Assembly: GCA_964472855.1 (NCBI GenBank)
Contig: CAYYMJ010000004.1
Coordinates: 25,281 to 89,280 of the forward strand
Reading direction: 5' to 3'
Origin: Tranquillimonas sp964472855
Lineage (GTDB): Bacteria > Pseudomonadota > Alphaproteobacteria > Rhodobacterales > Rhodobacteraceae
DNA: 64,000 nt
A program made the position numbers and the translations under genes. Each line of letters opens with the position of its first letter. Within the stretch, counting starts at the first letter, position 1. A model generated the notes under the pieces. It did no database searches and was not told the DNA's origin. It saw only the letters and a program-made list of their open reading frames with translations. This document shows, one piece after another, positions 7,763 through 17,302 of this stretch.

Positions 7763-8563
7763 TCACCCCCGGTCGGCAGACCCCGCGCCGGCCGTCTGGC
7801 CTGCGGCTTCCAGCCGCGCCTCGATCGACGCCAGGCGCGCGATCACCTCGTCGCGGTGCGAATCGGTGGCCTCGGCATCGCCCTCGTGATGGACATCCTG
7901 CATCGAATTCACGATCAGCCCCACCAGCAGGTTCACCACCGCGAAAGTGGTCACCATGATGAAGGGCACGAAAAAGGCCCAGGCATAGGGAAAGACCTCC
8001 ATCACCGGGCGCACGATGCCCATCGACCAGCTTTCCAACGTCATGATCTGGAACAGCGAATAGGCCGAATGCCCGATCGAGCCGAACCAGTCGGGAAAAT
8101 CCTGCCCGAACAGCCGCGTTGCCATCACCGCGCCGACATAGAAAATCATCGCCATCAGCAGAAACACCGACGCCATGCCCGGCAGCGCCGCCAGAAAGCC
8201 TTCGACCACCCGGCGCAACTGCGGTGCCGCCGACACCACCCGCAACACCCGCAATATACGCAGGGCGCGCAGCACGCTCATGGTCTGGGCACCGGGCACC
8301 AGCGCGGCGCCGACAATCAGGACATCGAAGACATTCCAGCCCGACCGAAAGAACCGGCCGCGATAGGCCACGATCTTGGCCAGCAATTCGCCCACGAAAA
8401 CCGCCAGGCACAACCGGTCCAGCAGCGGTATCAGCACCCCCGTCGCCGCCATGACCCGCCCCGAGGTTTCCAGCCCCAACAGCGCGGCGTTGAACACGAT
8501 CACGGCCAGGATCGCGTTGCGCACCCGGTCGGTTTCCAGCACAGCCTGCAATTTCGCCCGCAT
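7763..8563 (-). CDS. Bacterial voltage-gated sodium channel (NaChBac/NavAb type)
   Basis: A single-domain six-helix ion channel of 266 residues. The S4 voltage sensor is visible as SVLRALRILRVLRVVS with Arg every third position, the pore helix and selectivity filter as TLESWSM (the TLESW signature of NavBac channels), then S6 (FAVVNLLVGLIVNSMQ) and a C-terminal helix likely to form a tetrameric coiled coil. It is expected to form homotetramers in the inner membrane. The gene follows an RNA methyltransferase gene by 15 nt and is probably cotranscribed with it, without an obvious functional link. Confidence 0.9.
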   Translation of the reverse strand: MRAKLQAVLETDRVRNAILAVIVFNAALLGLETSGRVMAATGVLIPLLDRLCLAVFVGELLAKIVAYRGRFFRSGWNVFDVLIVGAALVPGAQTMSVLRALRILRVLRVVSAAPQLRRVVEGFLAALPGMASVFLLMAMIFYVGAVMATRLFGQDFPDWFGSIGHSAYSLFQIMTLESWSMGIVRPVMEVFPYAWAFFVPFIMVTTFAVVNLLVGLIVNSMQDVHHEGDAEATDSHRDEVIARLASIEARLEAAGQTAGAGSADRG

Positions 8564-8578
8564 CCCTGACCTCCGTCT

Positions 8579-9817
8579 TCAATCGCCGGCGGTATGGCCA
8601 AGCGACAGCCGCGCGGCAAGCTCGATATGCGGCGACCAGCGAAACTGGTCCACGATCTCGATCCAGTCGATCGCATATCCGCCCTGCGCCAGTATCGCCG
8701 CATCCCGGGCAAAACTGGCCGGGTTGCACGACAGCATGGCAATCACCGGCACCCCGCCCGACGCCAGCCGCCGGCATTGCGCCTCGGCGCCGCTGCGCGG
8801 CGGGTCCAGAACCACCGCGTCGAACCGGGCCAGCTCTTCAGGCTCCAGCGGGCGGCGGAACAGGTCCCGCGCCTCGGTGGTGACCCGCTTCATCCCCGAC
8901 CCGCCGCGCCAACCATCGCCCAGTGCCGCCAGCATCGCCGCGTCGCCTTCGACCGCGTGAACCGCGGCGCCGGCCGCCAGCGGCAGCGCAAAGGTGCCAC
9001 AGCCGGCAAACAGGTCAGCCAGCCGCGGCGCCGGGCCCACGGCCCGCACGGCGGCGCGGCGCAGGGCGGCCTCGCCCTCGGCGGTGGCCTGCAAAAACGC
9101 CCCCGGCGGCGGCACCACGGCGATGCCGGCAAAATCCACCACCGGCGGCGCCAGCGTTACCACCGTCTCACCATCCCAGCTCAGCCGCGCCACACCAGCG
9201 GCGGCGGCCCAGCCAGCCAGCGCCAACGCCAGATCCCGGTCCAGCGGCTTGCCGCCCCTCACCGCCACGTCAATACCGCCACGGGTCTCGGTCAGGGCAA
9301 TGTCCAGCACGCCACTGCGCGACGCCCCGGCGCGCGTCAGATCCTCCAGCGCCGGCACCAGCGCCAGCAGCCCCGGGCGCAACACCCGGCAACCCGGCAC
9401 CGCCACCAGCGCGTCCGTGCCGCGCCGCATCAAACCCACCAGCGCCCCCTTGCGGGTTCGGCGACCATGCAGAACCGCCCGGCGCCGGCTCGACGGCGGC
9501 GACACCGACAGCCCCGCAATCGGCGCCGCCAGGCCCCGGTCGGCCAGGGCCCGGCGCACCACATCCATCTTCCACCCGCCCACGAAATCGTCGCGCGCAT
9601 GCTGCAAGGCACAGCCGCCACAGGCCCCCGCATGCCCACAAGGCGGCGCCACCCGCTCGGCCACCGGCGAAACAATGCGCACATCCCGCAGCCGCTCGCC
9701 CTCTGGCCGCCCGGTCACCAATTCCCCCGGCAATGCCCCCGCCACATAAACCGGCCCCGCCGCGATCCCGTCGCCCCGATGGCCCAACCGCTCGATCCGC
9801 CAGGTCTGTTCTGTCAT
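8579..9817 (-). CDS. TrmA/RlmC/RlmD-family RNA (uracil-5-)-methyltransferase
   Basis: A SAM-dependent RNA m5U methyltransferase of 412 residues. It begins with a TRAM-like region, then the iron-sulfur cysteines (CGHAGACGGC), a central RNA-binding region, and the Rossmann domain with ADLFAGCGTFALPLA as SAM motif I, VLDPPRSG, and the catalytic LSCNPASFARD Cys loop. Family members modify 23S rRNA or tRNA; which position is targeted cannot be told. It precedes the sodium channel gene on the same strand and is separated from the ABC genes by a hairpin repeat. Confidence 0.88.
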   Translation of the reverse strand: MTEQTWRIERLGHRGDGIAAGPVYVAGALPGELVTGRPEGERLRDVRIVSPVAERVAPPCGHAGACGGCALQHARDDFVGGWKMDVVRRALADRGLAAPIAGLSVSPPSSRRRAVLHGRRTRKGALVGLMRRGTDALVAVPGCRVLRPGLLALVPALEDLTRAGASRSGVLDIALTETRGGIDVAVRGGKPLDRDLALALAGWAAAAGVARLSWDGETVVTLAPPVVDFAGIAVVPPPGAFLQATAEGEAALRRAAVRAVGPAPRLADLFAGCGTFALPLAAGAAVHAVEGDAAMLAALGDGWRGGSGMKRVTTEARDLFRRPLEPEELARFDAVVLDPPRSGAEAQCRRLASGGVPVIAMLSCNPASFARDAAILAQGGYAIDWIEIVDQFRWSPHIELAARLSLGHTAGD

Positions 9818-9821
9818 CTTG

Positions 9822-9860
9822 GCGAAAATATCCCGGGGGCCCGGGGGCAGCGCCCCCGGC
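9822..9860 (+). repeat. Dispersed intergenic hairpin repeat, copy A
   Basis: Begins with AAATATCCCGGGGG, shared with copies near 20.1, 25.2 and 42.7 kb, and continues into a perfect GC hairpin (CCGGGGGC-AGC-GCCCCCGG). This copy is shorter and lacks the TGAATGCGCG block. It lies in the gap between an ABC gene and the RNA methyltransferase gene. Confidence 0.7.
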
Positions 9861-9884
9861 GGATCCGTCCGCGCAGCGGGCGGA

Positions 9885-11732
9885 TCATTCCGCCGCCTCC
9901 TGCACGCCCAGAAATCCCCCCGACTGGCGGTTCCAGAAACCGGCGTAATGCCCGCCCAGCGCCAGCAATTCGGCGTGGGTGCCCTCTTCCACGATGCGGC
10001 CGGCGTGCATCACCACGATCCGGTCCATTCGGGCAATGGTCGACAGCCGGTGGGCAATGGCCAGCACGGTCTTGCCCGCCATCACCCGCTCCAGAGCCGT
10101 CTGGATCTGCGCCTCGACCTCGCTGTCCAGCGCGCTCGTCGCCTCGTCCAGCACCAGAATCGGCGCATCCTTCAGGATGGCCCGGGCCAGCGCGATCCGC
10201 TGGCGCTGGCCGCCCGACAACTTGACGCCACGCTCGCCCAGATGCGCGTCATAACCCCTGCGCCCCTGAAAATCCTGCAGGTCGTGAATGAACTCGTCCG
10301 CCTCTGCCCGCCGGGCCGCGTCGACGACCGCGTCCATACCCGCCCCGGGGCGGCCGTAAAGAATATTGTCCCGGGCCGAGCGGTTGAACATCGCGGTTTC
10401 CTGCGTGACCATGCCGATCTGGCGGCGCAACGACGCCTGCGTCACCCGCCCGACATCGACCCCGCCGATGGTGATCCGCCCGGCCTCGGGGTCGTACAGT
10501 CGCAAGAGCAACGCCACCAATGTCGACTTGCCCGCGCCCGAGGCGCCGACGATCCCCAGCTTTTCCCCCGGCCGCACCGCCAGAGTCAGGCCGGCAATGC
10601 CGCCCACGTCGCGGCCATAGCCGAAACTGACACCGTCAAAGCGAATCTCGCCCGCGCCCGCCAGCGCCGCGGCGCCGGTCCGGTCGGTCAGGCCGTGGGC
10701 CGGGGTCAGGGTGTGCATGGCATCCTCGACCTCGCCGACATGGCCAAATATCGCCATCAGGGTAAAGCTGATCCAGCCGGTCATCTGCGCCAGCCGGATC
10801 GACACCGCGCCGATGGCGGCGATATCCCCGGCCGACACGCCGTCACCCCGCAGGACCAGCCCCGACCCCACCATCGCCAGCGGCAATATCCCGGCCAGAA
10901 AGATCAGCCCGGTGCGGAAAATCACCGACATGGCGCCGAACTCCAGCGCCCGGCTTCGGAACACCCCCATCGAGGCCAGCGCCGCCTTGTCCTCGTGCCG
11001 GTGATGCGCAAACAGCTTGACCGTCTTGATGTTGGTGATCGTGTCCACGATCTGCCCGGTCACATTGGCCCGCGCCGCCGCCCGTGCCTTGGACCGCAGC
11101 CGCACCCGCGGCAGCGCCCAGCGCAGAAACACCGCGTAACTCGAAAACCACACCGCCATCACCAGCACCAGCCACGGGTTGATCGACCCCGCCAGCACCA
11201 TCGCCGACAGGACCGAGGCCAGCCCGAACAGCACCGCGTTCACCACCTCGATCACCGTCTCGGTCAGCGAGGTCGCGGCCTGAATCTCTTTCTGGGCAAT
11301 GCGCCCGGCGAAATCGTCGTCAAAGAAACTGACCGAATGTCCCAGCGTATAACGATGCAGCCGCGACAGGGTCAGGTTGAACACATTGGGCGCGATCACC
11401 ACCGACTGGAACAACGCCGACGACCCGAAGATCAGCGGCCGCGCCACCATCAGCAGGGCCGCGCCGGCCACGATCAGGCCGCCGGCATTGGCCCAGATAT
11501 CGCCCGGCAAAACCGCACGGTCGACGATCTGTCCCAACAGCCAGATGGTCAGCACCTCGGACCCGCCGGTCAGGGCCGAAATCAGCATCGCGACCGCCAG
11601 CAGCCACCAGCTTCCGGCCAGGCACCAGCGGAAAAACGGCCACAGGTGCCGCGGCGGGTCGCTGTCTGCCGGGCGCTCGTGGTCGATCAGGCCGGCCGCC
11701 CGGGCAATCAGACGCTCGTAGGCCCCGCTCAT
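9885..11732 (-). CDS. ABC exporter, fused permease/ATPase (second of a pair)
   Basis: A 615-residue half-transporter: an N-terminal six-helix exporter domain (about residues 30-330) and a C-terminal ATPase with Walker A GASGAGKST, signature LSGGQRQR, Walker B/catalytic Glu LVLDEATSALD and switch His AHRLST. Both ATPase key residues are present. Its start overlaps the stop of the upstream paralogue (ATGA), so a heterodimer is likely. From GERG to SEVEA the two proteins are identical over 43 residues. The substrate is unknown; lipid or multidrug export are possible. Confidence 0.9.
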   Translation of the reverse strand: MSGAYERLIARAAGLIDHERPADSDPPRHLWPFFRWCLAGSWWLLAVAMLISALTGGSEVLTIWLLGQIVDRAVLPGDIWANAGGLIVAGAALLMVARPLIFGSSALFQSVVIAPNVFNLTLSRLHRYTLGHSVSFFDDDFAGRIAQKEIQAATSLTETVIEVVNAVLFGLASVLSAMVLAGSINPWLVLVMAVWFSSYAVFLRWALPRVRLRSKARAAARANVTGQIVDTITNIKTVKLFAHHRHEDKAALASMGVFRSRALEFGAMSVIFRTGLIFLAGILPLAMVGSGLVLRGDGVSAGDIAAIGAVSIRLAQMTGWISFTLMAIFGHVGEVEDAMHTLTPAHGLTDRTGAAALAGAGEIRFDGVSFGYGRDVGGIAGLTLAVRPGEKLGIVGASGAGKSTLVALLLRLYDPEAGRITIGGVDVGRVTQASLRRQIGMVTQETAMFNRSARDNILYGRPGAGMDAVVDAARRAEADEFIHDLQDFQGRRGYDAHLGERGVKLSGGQRQRIALARAILKDAPILVLDEATSALDSEVEAQIQTALERVMAGKTVLAIAHRLSTIARMDRIVVMHAGRIVEEGTHAELLALGGHYAGFWNRQSGGFLGVQEAAE

Positions 11733-13597
11733 TCCGCCGCCTCGCCGGCCTGCTGCTCGGTGCCGATAAAGCCACCGGACTGCCGGCTCCAGAACCGCGC
11801 ATACAGCCCGCGCGCCGCCAGCAATTCATCATGGCTGCCAGCTTCCACGATGCGGCCCGCGTCGATCACGACGATGCGGTCCATGTGGGCGATGGTTGAC
11901 AGGCGGTGGGCGATGGCGATCACCGTCTTGCCCTGCATCATGCCATACAGCGTGTGCTGGATGGCGGCCTCGACCTCGCTGTCCAGCGCGCTGGTGGCCT
12001 CGTCCAGCACCAGGATCGGCGCGTCCTTCAGGATCGCCCGGGCCAGCGCGATGCGCTGACGCTGACCGCCCGACAGCTTGACCCCCCGCTCGCCGACACG
12101 GGCGTCATAGCCGACGCGCCCCTCGGCGTCTTGCAGGTCGAGAATAAAGTCATGCGCCTCGGCCTGCCGGGCCGCGCGCTCGACCGCGGCGTCGCTGGCA
12201 CCGTCGCGGCCATAGGCGATATTGTCCCGCACCGAGCGGTGCATCAGCGTGTTTTCCTGCTGCACCATGCCGATTTCGCGCCGCAGACTGTCCTGCGTCA
12301 CGCCGGTCACGTCCTGCCCGTCGATCAGAATCTGGCCGGCCTCGCTGTCGTAGAACCGCAGCAAAAGCTTGACCAGCGTCGACTTGCCGGCGCCCGAGCG
12401 CCCCACAAGGCCAACCTTTTCGCCGGGCTCCAGCGTCAGGGTCACGCCGTCCAGCCCGCCGCGGCCGCGGCCGTAATGGTGACCGACGCCGCGAAACTCG
12501 ACCCGGCCGGCGCCGAATTGCAGCGGCCGCGCATCGGGGCGGTCGACCAGCGTGATCGGCTGGGCGATGGTCTCCATCCCTTCGGCGATGATCCCGAGAT
12601 TGCGGAAAAAGCTGGTCAGCGCCCACATGATCCAGCCTGTCATCGCGGTCAGGCGCAGGGTCAGCGCCGTCGCCGCCGCCACCACCCCGACCGAGGCCGC
12701 GCCCTGCATCCACAGCGCCACCGCCCAGCCGACAACCCCGACGATCAGCAGACCGTTCAGCGCCGACAGGCACACGTCCATCACTGTGTAGATGCGCATC
12801 TCGGCCTGAAAGGTCTTGCGCGAATGCTCGATGGCTTCACGGGCATAGTTCAGTTCGTGGTCGTGATGCGCGAACAGCTTGACCGCGTGAATGTTGGTAT
12901 AGCTGTCAACCACGCGCCCGGTCACGGCGCTGCGCGCGTCCGACGCAACCTGCGACGCAGGGCCCACCCGGCGGACGGTCCAGCGCATCAGCAGACCATA
13001 AAGCCCCAGCCAGGCCAGCAACGGCAACAACAGCCGCGGATCGGCGCCCGCCAGCAACACCGCGGCGCCGGTGACATAGGCCGCGGCATAGGTGACGGCG
13101 TCGAACACCTGAAACATGGCCTCGCCCGCCGCCGGCGGGGTCTGCATGATCCGGTTGGCGATACGCCCGGCAAAGTCATTCTCGAACCAGCCCACCGACT
13201 GGCGCAGCACATGGCGGTGCGCCCGCCAGCGATACAGCGTGCCATAATTCGGCAGCAGCGCATTGTTCAGCAGCAGCACGTCCAGCATCTGCACGGCCGG
13301 GCTGACGAACAGGATGAACAGCGCCACAAGGATGAACTCGGTCCCGTGACGCGCCCACACATCGCCCGGCGCCCCGGCGCCCAGAATATCGACGATCCGG
13401 CCGAGATAACCGATCAGCCACAGCTCGATGACCGCAACAACCACCGACACCAGGCTGGTGAACACGAACACGCGGGTGAAGGGCCGGGAATATTCGCGCA
13501 CGAACGGCCACAGACGCGTGGGCGGCGTGTCTGTTTCCTCGTACGGCGTATAAGGGTCGACCAGGTTTTCGAATCTGCGGAACATGGGGTGCGTCAT
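11729..13597 (-). CDS. ABC exporter, fused permease/ATPase (first of a pair)
   Basis: A 622-residue half-transporter with a six-helix exporter domain followed by a canonical ATPase (GRSGAGKST, LSGGQRQR, LVLDEATSALD, AHRLST). The ATG at 13597 was chosen because GGAG lies about 9 nt upstream; 13615 and 13585 are also possible. It is translationally coupled to the second ABC gene. Neither member has lost its catalytic Glu, unlike many heterodimeric exporters, so two homodimers cannot be excluded. Confidence 0.9.
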   Translation of the reverse strand: MTHPMFRRFENLVDPYTPYEETDTPPTRLWPFVREYSRPFTRVFVFTSLVSVVVAVIELWLIGYLGRIVDILGAGAPGDVWARHGTEFILVALFILFVSPAVQMLDVLLLNNALLPNYGTLYRWRAHRHVLRQSVGWFENDFAGRIANRIMQTPPAAGEAMFQVFDAVTYAAAYVTGAAVLLAGADPRLLLPLLAWLGLYGLLMRWTVRRVGPASQVASDARSAVTGRVVDSYTNIHAVKLFAHHDHELNYAREAIEHSRKTFQAEMRIYTVMDVCLSALNGLLIVGVVGWAVALWMQGAASVGVVAAATALTLRLTAMTGWIMWALTSFFRNLGIIAEGMETIAQPITLVDRPDARPLQFGAGRVEFRGVGHHYGRGRGGLDGVTLTLEPGEKVGLVGRSGAGKSTLVKLLLRFYDSEAGQILIDGQDVTGVTQDSLRREIGMVQQENTLMHRSVRDNIAYGRDGASDAAVERAARQAEAHDFILDLQDAEGRVGYDARVGERGVKLSGGQRQRIALARAILKDAPILVLDEATSALDSEVEAAIQHTLYGMMQGKTVIAIAHRLSTIAHMDRIVVIDAGRIVEAGSHDELLAARGLYARFWSRQSGGFIGTEQQAGEAAE

Positions 13598-13745
13598 TTT
13601 GGCTCGCTCCGACATACAGGGCCGCGCCGGGCAGAGAAAGGCCGCGGGCCTGAATTGGCCGGCCCGTGACGCGATGGATTTCCCCCGGCGGCGCCATGTC
13701 GCCAAGCGGCTTGGCCGGTTCGCCGGCCACGTTCGCGGCCCCGCG

Positions 13746-14339
13746 CTAAAGGAAAACCGCCGTGGCCGACAGCGCGAGAAAGATGGCCATGGTCGCGTTG
13801 AAGACCCGCCACGCCCGGGGCGTGGTCAGCAGAAACGACAACAGGCCGCCGGCCGCGGTCCAGAACAGGCACACCCCAAGGTTCAGGCTGGTGAAAACCA
13901 GCGCCAGTCGCGCCGCTTCGGCCCCCGGTCCCTGGCCGTGGCCATAGCCGGCGGCGGCGGCCATGGCCACGGCCCAGACCTTGGGGTTGACCCACTGGAA
14001 CAGCGCCGCCTGCAAGACGGTAAAGGGCTTGGCGCCGGTCCCGGCCCGGGCGCGTTTGCGTTGCAGCAACCCGTAGGCCAGCCACAGGATCCAGCAAAAG
14101 GCCGCCACCCGCAGCACCAGATCCAGCGCCGGAAACTCAAGCAAAATCACCGAAACGCCGGCCCCGGCAGCGGCGGCGATAACCCCGACGCCCACCGCAA
14201 CGCCCAGAATATGCGGCACTGTGCGCCGCAGCCCGAACCGCGCCCCCGACGCTGTCAGCAGGATCACGTTCGGCCCCGGCGAAAACAGGCCCAGGAACAC
14301 GAACAGCCACAGCGCCGGTTCCGCCGTCAGGTAACCCAT
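13746..14339 (-). CDS. LysE/RhtB-family amino-acid exporter
   Basis: A 197-residue inner-membrane protein with about six hydrophobic segments. The family N-terminal motif FSPGPNVILLTASGARFG and the QWVNPKVW segment are clear. Members export amino acids or related metabolites; the substrate cannot be predicted. The ATG at 14339 is preferred over an upstream start at 14372 because the hydrophobic helix normally begins within about ten residues. It follows cca on the same strand after about 104 nt. Confidence 0.88.
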   Translation of the reverse strand: MGYLTAEPALWLFVFLGLFSPGPNVILLTASGARFGLRRTVPHILGVAVGVGVIAAAAGAGVSVILLEFPALDLVLRVAAFCWILWLAYGLLQRKRARAGTGAKPFTVLQAALFQWVNPKVWAVAMAAAAGYGHGQGPGAEAARLALVFTSLNLGVCLFWTAAGGLLSFLLTTPRAWRVFNATMAIFLALSATAVFL

Positions 14340-14443
14340 GGGGTCAGAGTCCCCGCATAGACGAGGCCGCACAGGCAGCAGCCGTGATATTGGCGAAGGT
14401 CTCGACGCTCATCCGCCCCTCGTGTCCGCGCGCCGCGGCGCCG

Positions 14444-15566
14444 TCAAGACAGCAGTTCGTCCCGCGTTGCGGCAAAGCCGGTTTCGATCCAGCGCCGCTC
14501 CAGCGCGGCCAGTTTGCGGCCCAGCGCCGGGCCGGAATAGGCCGGCATCAGGTCGGCCGCCGTCACCGGAAAGCGCGCGGCGGCACCGGCGGCGATGTCG
14601 TCGCGCCAGCCCCCCGGCAACGCCCCGGCGCCGCTGGCGGCCCGGATCAGCGCCACATCAGTGGCCAGGGCGGCACCGGCGCGCCAGGCAATCTCGGGCA
14701 GGCCGGCGGACGATCCGGCAATGGCGCGGCGGCGGTCCAGCCCGCTGGCATCGGCCCGCGACAGGCGCAGACATTCGGCCACGCCCGCGCCGCCCAGCAC
14801 CGCCAGCCGCCGCAGGGCCGCCGGCAAGACGCCGGCATCTTGTTCCAGCGCCACCAGCGGCGCGACGGCGGCCACGGCGGCGCCGGGCAGCACCCGGGCC
14901 AGCACGCCGGCCTGAGCCATCGCCGCCAGTGCCGGCGCCGGGTCGGGCGCCGCCAGCAGGCGCAGCATCTCGGCCCCCACCCGTTCGCGCGACAGCCCGT
15001 CGATCCCGCCGGTCAGCGCGGCACAGGCGGCCAGCCCAGCGGTGTCGATGCCTTCGCCGGGGTCGCCATACCAGGCGTGAAAGCGAAAGAAGCGCAGGAT
15101 GCGCAGGTAATCCTCGCCAATCCGCGCGGCGGCATCACCGATAAAGCGCACCCGCCCGGTGCGCAGGTCATCCAGCCCGCCCAGCGGGTCCAGCACCCGG
15201 CCCCCGGCCTCGGCGTAAAGCGCGTTCATGGTGAAATCGCGCCGCGCGGCGTCGACCGCGCAGTCGTCGGCAAAGGCCACGGTGGCGCGGCGGCCGTCGG
15301 TCGAAACATCGCGCCGAAAGGTCGTGACCTCGTGCGCGACGTCGCCCGAAACCACGGTCACGGTGCCATGGCCCAGCCCCGTGGGCACCGCCCGCAGGCC
15401 AGCGGCCTCGACCAGAGTGACCACCCGTTCGGGGCGCGCGTCGGTGGCGATGTCGATGTCGCGCACCGGGCGCCGCAACAGGTCGTCGCGCACGCAGCCA
15501 CCGACAAACAGCGCCGTCTGGCCACCCCCGGCCAGCGCCGCCATGACGCCCCGGGTCGCCGGGGCC
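14444..15566 (-). CDS. cca: CCA tRNA nucleotidyltransferase, N-terminus lost in a gap
   Basis: The enzyme that adds or repairs the 3' CCA of tRNAs. About 374 codons are visible, with FVGGCVRDDLL and the metal-binding DIDIATDA near the N-terminus, RRDFTMNALYAEA, and the alpha-helical RNA-binding C-terminal part. The frame stays open up to the scaffold gap at 15567, and homologues usually begin with a dozen or more residues before the PATRGVMAAL segment seen here, so the true start is probably inside the gap. The ATG at 15544 is an internal candidate only. Confidence 0.9.
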
Positions 15567-15666
15567 NNNNNNNNNNNNNNNNNNNNNNNNNNNNNNNNNN
15601 NNNNNNNNNNNNNNNNNNNNNNNNNNNNNNNNNNNNNNNNNNNNNNNNNNNNNNNNNNNNNNNNNN
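15567..15666. other. Scaffold gap (100 N) between cca and a Nudix gene
   Basis: Exactly 100 N, so the length is nominal. Unlike the gap at 2218, its flanks do not repeat each other, so real sequence is missing: probably the first codons of cca and the last codons of the Nudix gene. Confidence 0.95.
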
Positions 15667-16239
15667 GATGCGCGCGGTCGCGCCCCAGATGTAATAGGGT
15701 CCGAAGGGCGCCGTGTAGTAATGCCGCCGCACACCGCGCCAGCGCCGCGATTCGACGCGATACCGCGCCGGGTCGGCCACATGGGCGAAGGGGACCGAAA
15801 AGACCTCGGCCACCTCGCCGGGTTCAGCCACGGGCACAAACGGCCGCTCGATCCAGGCCAGGACCGGCGTTACCGCGAAACTGGTCACCGTTTCATGCAC
15901 CGGCAGGGTGCCCAGCACCCGGGCCGCGCCCGCTGGCAGGCCCACCTCTTCGCGCGCCTCGCGCAAGGCCGCCGCGACCACGCCGCTGTCGCCGTCTTCG
16001 ACCTTGCCGCCGGGAAAGGCGATCTGGCCGGGGTGGTGTTTCAGGGCCGACGACCGCTTGGTCAGCAGCAGGCTTGCCCCGTCGGCCCCAAGGTCTGTGA
16101 ACGCCACCAGCACCCCGGCCGGGCGCAGGCGCCGACCCTCGGGCAGCACGACGTCGGGGTTCAGATCAAAGTCCGAGCTTGGGTCGCCGCCGCCGGACAG
16201 CGCTGCCTCGAGCCGGGTCAGGATCTCACGTCTGGTCAT
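15667..16239 (-). CDS. CoA pyrophosphatase-like Nudix hydrolase, 3' end in a gap
   Basis: A Nudix protein of the NudL/CoA diphosphatase type. 191 codons are visible and the frame is open into the gap. The N-terminal DVVLPEGRRLRPAGVLV strand, ALKHHPGQIAFPGGK (the CoA-Nudix signature) and the Nudix box with AALREAREEVGLP are present. It starts at ATG 16239, overlapping the last 14 nt of hslO. The C-terminal residues after IWGATARI are lost in the scaffold gap. Confidence 0.87.
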
Positions 16240-17227
16240 CTGGCGTCGCCCCGGTCTCGAACCCCAGCGTGTGCGGATCGAACTCGAAATGCGCGCCACA
16301 GAACTGGCAGTCCGCCGTGACGGTCCCGGCGTCGGTGGTCATGGTGGCGATATCCCGCGCCGAATAGATCGACAGGCTTTGCCGCACCTTTTCCGGTGAA
16401 CAGGTGCAGCCAAACGCCACGTGCTGGGCATCGAAGACGCGCGGGGTTTCCTCGTGGAACAGCCGGATCAGCAGGTCGGTCGGATGCACGGTCGGGCCGA
16501 CAAGCTCAAGCTCTTCCACGGTGTCCAGCAGCTTGTTGGCGCGGTTCCAGTCCTCGGCCGCGTCACCGTCGAGAATATCTTCGGGCCGGGTCAGGCCGTC
16601 GTCGGCCGCTGCCTCGGGCGTGGTGGCCCGGGCCGGCGCCTTGGGCATGGCCTGCAGCATGACCCCGCCGGCGCGCCAGCCACCGACATTGCCCGGCAGC
16701 CGCGACGCGCCGAAGGCCAGCGCGAATCGCGTGGGCAATTGTTCGGACTGGGCGAAATAGGTTTCGGCACAGGCCGAAAGCGACCCTCCGGCAAGCGGCG
16801 TGATACCCTGATAGGGCGTCATGCCCTGCCCCTGATCGATGAGAACCGCGAAATAACCGCTGCCGATCTGGTCAAAGGCCGGCGCCGCGGGGTCGAGCCG
16901 GTCGGCATCGAAACTGGCATAGGCCCGCATCCGCGCGCTGGCGTCGGGCCGGGATGGCGCGAAATAGTCGGTGGCGATCAGCCGCGTCGGCCCGTCGCCA
17001 CGGATTTGCAGCGACAGCTTCCAGCGCAGCTTGATGGTCTGGCCAATCATCGCGGTCAGCAGCGCCGCCTCGGCAACCAGCGCCTCGATCTGTGGGGGAT
17101 AGTCATGCTGCGCCAGGACATTGTTCAACGTGCCGTCCAGCCGGGCCACCCGCCCGCGAATGTCGGACCGGTCAAGCTGGAACGGCAGGATCGTATCGTC
17201 CCAGGCGATGCGGGAACTCAGGGTCAT
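16226..17227 (-). CDS. hslO: Redox-regulated chaperone Hsp33
   Basis: A cytoplasmic holdase chaperone switched on by oxidative unfolding. The 333-residue protein begins at ATG 17227 behind AAGGAAAG. Its C-terminal redox domain has the four zinc cysteines as CTC and CQFC (in FGCTCSPEKV and DCQFCGAH), with the linker between this and the substrate-binding N-terminal domain. It is divergent from the second Nudix gene and overlaps the CoA-Nudix gene, giving the order hslO-nudix-cca on one strand. Confidence 0.93.
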   Translation of the reverse strand: MTLSSRIAWDDTILPFQLDRSDIRGRVARLDGTLNNVLAQHDYPPQIEALVAEAALLTAMIGQTIKLRWKLSLQIRGDGPTRLIATDYFAPSRPDASARMRAYASFDADRLDPAAPAFDQIGSGYFAVLIDQGQGMTPYQGITPLAGGSLSACAETYFAQSEQLPTRFALAFGASRLPGNVGGWRAGGVMLQAMPKAPARATTPEAAADDGLTRPEDILDGDAAEDWNRANKLLDTVEELELVGPTVHPTDLLIRLFHEETPRVFDAQHVAFGCTCSPEKVRQSLSIYSARDIATMTTDAGTVTADCQFCGAHFEFDPHTLGFETGATPDDQT

Positions 17228-17302
17228 TGACTTTCCTTGATTGGGCAGGCTTGGCATATCCTGTCTGAAATGCTGCCACAAGCGACCCGCGGAAAGGACC
17301 CG

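Noticed and set aside
9819..12059. A 746-codon open frame antisense to the ABC genes
   Set aside because: Arg/His/Gln-rich translation without domain structure; a shadow frame caused by high GC and third-position bias of the real ABC genes on the other strand.
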